Of a DNA stretch of 35,705 bases, positions 33,920-35,705 are shown piece by piece. The notes under the pieces are model-generated. The model made no database searches and was not told the origin of the DNA. It worked only from the letters and a program-made list of their open reading frames with translations. Each line of letters opens with the position of its first letter. The first letter of the stretch is position 1. The stretch is taken from NCBI RefSeq assembly GCF_036408795.1, contig NZ_JAZGJP010000017.1:1-35705 (forward strand). Reading direction: 5' to 3'. A program made the position numbers and the translations under genes. This stretch comes from Olsenella_L kribbiana. GTDB taxonomy: Bacteria; Actinomycetota; Coriobacteriia; Coriobacteriales; Atopobiaceae.

Positions 33920-35206
33920 TTATGCGAGAGGCTTGATGACCTCCATGTCGCGCATGTAGGGGCGGAGCACCTCAGGCACCGTGATGGAGCCGTCGGCGTT
34001 CTGGTAGTTCTCCATGATGGCTGCCATCGTGCGGCCCACAGCGAGGCCAGAGCCATTGAGCGTATGGACAAGGCGCGTGCCCTTGAACTCGGACGGGTCG
34101 CGGTACTTGATGTTGGCGCGGCGTGCCTGGAAGTCCCAGCAGTTCGAGCAGGAGGAGATCTCCTTGTAGTTGTTGTAGCTCGGCAGCCACACCTCGAGGT
34201 CGTAGCACTTCGTGGCAGAGAAGCCGATGTCGCCCGTGCAGAGCGTGACCACATGGTACGGAAGGCCGAGGAGCTGCAGGCACCTCTCTGCCTCTGCAAC
34301 CATGCTCTCGAGCTGGTTCATGGAGTCCTCAGGCTTTGCGAACTTCACCATCTCAACCTTGTCGAACTCGTGGACACGGATGATGCCACGCGTATCGCGG
34401 CCGGCAGAGCCTGCCTCCTCGCGGAAGCACGGCGTAAAGGCCGTATACCACAGCGGCAGGTCGGCACCGTCGAGCACCTCGTCGCGGTGGATGTTCGTGA
34501 GCATGACCTCAGCGGTCGGAATCAGGTACATGCCGCCGCTCACGTGGTAGAGGTCCTCGTCGAACTTCGGGAGCTGGCCCGTGCCGAAGAGCGAATCATA
34601 GTTCGTGATGACAGGCGGCCACCACTCCTTGAAGCCGGCCTTCACGTGGGTATCGATGAAGAAGTTGATGAGGGCGCGCTCCATGAGGGCACCGGCGCCA
34701 CCAAGAAGGTAGAAGCGCGTGCCTGCGAGCTTGATGCCACGGTCGAAGTCGATCATGCCCGTGGACGGGCCAAGATCCCAGTGGGCCTTCGGCTCGAAGT
34801 CGAACTTCGTCGGCTCGCCCCAACGACGCACCTCAGGGTTGTCGGAGTCGTCGACACCGTACGGCACGGACTCGTGCGGGATGTTCGGGATGGCAGCAAC
34901 GAGGTCGAAGAGATCCTTCTCGACCTGGGTCCTGCGGTCGTTGAGGTCAGCGATGCGCTGCTTGTTGGCAGCGACCTCAGCCTTTGCAGCCTCGGCCTCG
35001 TCGCGCTTGCCCTCGCGCATGAGCTCGCCGATCTTCTTCGAGACGGCATTGCGGTCTGCCTGCAGCTTCTCGACTTCGGCAATGACGGAACGGCGCTCCT
35101 CATCGAGCTCGAAGAAGCGCTCACGGTCCCAGTGGGCGTTCTGGCGCGACGCGCAGGACTTGTCCACCACATCTGGATTCTCTCTGACGAACTTGATGTC
35201 AAGCAT
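33920..35206 (-). CDS. serS: Seryl-tRNA synthetase
   Basis: A class II aminoacyl-tRNA synthetase of 428 residues that charges all serine tRNAs, three of which lie within 11 kb. The N-terminal antiparallel coiled coil (about 30-105) contacts the long variable arm of tRNA-Ser. Motif 2 is FREEAGSAGRDTRGIIRVHEF, shown here as FREEAGSAGRDT and IIRVHEF, and motif 3 is NGSGLAVGRTMAAIMEN. ATG 35206 follows AAGGAG. The leader is short and shows no T-box. It is divergent from the small membrane protein gene, with an 18-bp palindrome between them. Confidence 0.97.
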   Translation of the reverse strand: MLDIKFVRENPDVVDKSCASRQNAHWDRERFFELDEERRSVIAEVEKLQADRNAVSKKIGELMREGKRDEAEAAKAEVAANKQRIADLNDRRTQVEKDLFDLVAAIPNIPHESVPYGVDDSDNPEVRRWGEPTKFDFEPKAHWDLGPSTGMIDFDRGIKLAGTRFYLLGGAGALMERALINFFIDTHVKAGFKEWWPPVITNYDSLFGTGQLPKFDEDLYHVSGGMYLIPTAEVMLTNIHRDEVLDGADLPLWYTAFTPCFREEAGSAGRDTRGIIRVHEFDKVEMVKFAKPEDSMNQLESMVAEAERCLQLLGLPYHVVTLCTGDIGFSATKCYDLEVWLPSYNNYKEISSCSNCWDFQARRANIKYRDPSEFKGTRLVHTLNGSGLAVGRTMAAIMENYQNADGSITVPEVLRPYMRDMEVIKPLA

Positions 35207-35264
35207 CGACTGCTCTCCTTATCTCGGCCGGCCCTGGATTCATCTGGGCCCATCCGAGCTCGGC

Positions 35265-35297
35265 ATGACCAACAATGGCCTCAAGTATATACTTGAG
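35265..35297 (+). promoter_or_regulatory. Promoter overlapped by an 18-bp palindrome
   Basis: The perfect palindrome CTCAAGTATATACTTGAG (35280-35297) lies between divergent serS and the small membrane protein gene. It contains TATACT (35288-35293), a -10 box placed 17 bases after ATGACC (35265-35270) for rightward transcription. A dimeric regulator bound here would cover the promoter. Confidence 0.55.
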
Positions 35298-35334
35298 TGA
35301 GACTGCCGCGCATCCTGCTAAGAAAGGCGCAACA

Positions 35335-35529
35335 ATGATAGTGGATTTCTTCATGTGGCTCTTCACGACACGCACGGGCGTGCTGTGCCTCGTCGTAGGC
35401 GGAATACTCCTGTTCCTTCTCATCGCATTCATCCTCGAGCGCAAGACGAGGAAGCAGTACTACAACCACAAGAAGTCGGACGATGACTGGGATCTGTTCG
35501 ACGACGATGAAGAGGACAAGGACAAGTAG
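35335..35529 (+). CDS. Small single-pass membrane protein with acidic tail
   Basis: A 64-residue protein: a short start, one strong membrane helix at about residues 15-33 (VLCLVVGGILLFLLIAFIL), a basic stretch (ERKTRKQYYNHKK) that should face the cytoplasm, and a tail of almost only Asp, Glu and Lys. Function is unknown. ATG 35335 has AAAGG seven bases upstream; an upstream in-frame ATG at 35275 would place the palindrome inside the gene and is rejected. A terminator follows at 35560, so it is monocistronic. Confidence 0.72.
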   Translation: MIVDFFMWLFTTRTGVLCLVVGGILLFLLIAFILERKTRKQYYNHKKSDDDWDLFDDDEEDKDK

Positions 35530-35559
35530 GATTTCTGTCTTCTGCATGGACGGTGATGC

Positions 35560-35583
35560 AAGGGCTGCTCTGCAGCCCTTTTT
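35560..35583 (+). terminator. Terminator of the small membrane protein gene
   Basis: The 9-bp perfect stem AAGGGCTGC / GCAGCCCTT (35560-35580, loop TCT) runs into TTT, 30 bases past the stop. Confidence 0.88.
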
Positions 35584-35618
35584 CGAGGCTTCGGTAGTTT
35601 GTGTGACAAGGGGCTAGC

Positions 35619-35705
35619 CTAGGCAGCAACGCTCTTCGCTCCCTTCACGCCCTTCTTCCTCGCCTTCACCGGGCGACCCGGGAGCTGGGGCTGGCAGTCG
35701 CCGCA
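35619..35705 (-). CDS. C-terminal end of an unidentified gene
   Basis: Partial: the gene enters from the right edge. The last 28 residues read CGDC, then QPQLPGRPVKARKKGVKGAK and SVAA, ending at a TAG at 35621-35619. The Cys-x2-Cys pair could be half of a zinc site, and the tail is strongly basic, as in some nucleic-acid-binding proteins. This frame is chosen because it ends in a stop after a composition normal for this genome; the other two frames are less plausible. No family can be named. Confidence 0.5.
   Translation of the reverse strand, partial: CGDCQPQLPGRPVKARKKGVKGAKSVAA

Noticed and set aside
35207..35334. T-box leader upstream of serS
   Set aside because: Only about 130 bases separate serS from the divergent gene; no specifier loop, T-box sequence or terminator/antiterminator pair is seen.

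Overview
The window is a GC-rich stretch of an ordinary bacterial chromosome. Ribosomal-protein and replication genes, tRNAs with encoded CCA ends, a class B sortase and strong AGGAGG-type ribosome binding sites point to a high-GC Gram-positive. Gene content and order (rpsF-ssb-rpsR-DUF2232-rplI, then dnaB and purA; FNT transporter, TRIC channel, GluQ-RS) fit a coriobacterium of the Olsenella/Atopobium/Collinsella type. That placement is inference from gene content, not from a search.

Left part (1-6860): a radical SAM protein and an L-2-hydroxyisocaproate dehydrogenase-like enzyme lie on the minus strand. On the plus strand follow a TrmA/RlmCD-type RNA uracil methyltransferase, a spermidine-synthase-like protein, a decayed quinone-oxidoreductase-like pseudogene and a lactate dehydrogenase-like gene closed by a strong terminator.

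Centre (6877-24679): a long run of minus-strand genes. Read in transcription order it holds a DUF4013 membrane protein; the rpsF-ssb-rpsR-DUF2232-rplI unit with a structured 3' end; dnaB, preceded by a 450-base control region with DnaA-box-like 9-mers; purA; purD, nudix hydrolase, ABC exporter, an unknown Ser/Thr-tailed membrane protein, purE and yqeY; then a terminator and a separate sortase-purF-purM-purN unit. Six purine biosynthesis genes (purA, D, E, F, M, N) are thus interleaved with unrelated genes; purB, C, H, K and L/Q/S are not in the window.

Right part (24822-35705): two minus-strand tRNA-Ser genes, a TRIC channel gene, typA/bipA, a small unknown protein, a three-gene overlapping unit with two GntR/UTRA regulators, gluQRS followed 16 bases later by a third tRNA-Ser, a formate/nitrite-type transporter, tRNA-Arg, a small unknown protein, serS, a small membrane protein and the C-terminal end of an unidentified gene.

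I found no mobile element, CRISPR array, phage gene, toxin-antitoxin pair or defence system, and no convincing new multi-gene system. The items most worth a second look are the DnaA-like boxes in front of dnaB, a perfect 18-bp palindrome over the promoter next to serS, two L-2-hydroxyacid dehydrogenases with non-standard specificity loops, the class B sortase heading purFMN, the two-regulator operon, and an orphan terminator that may end an unannotated RNA.
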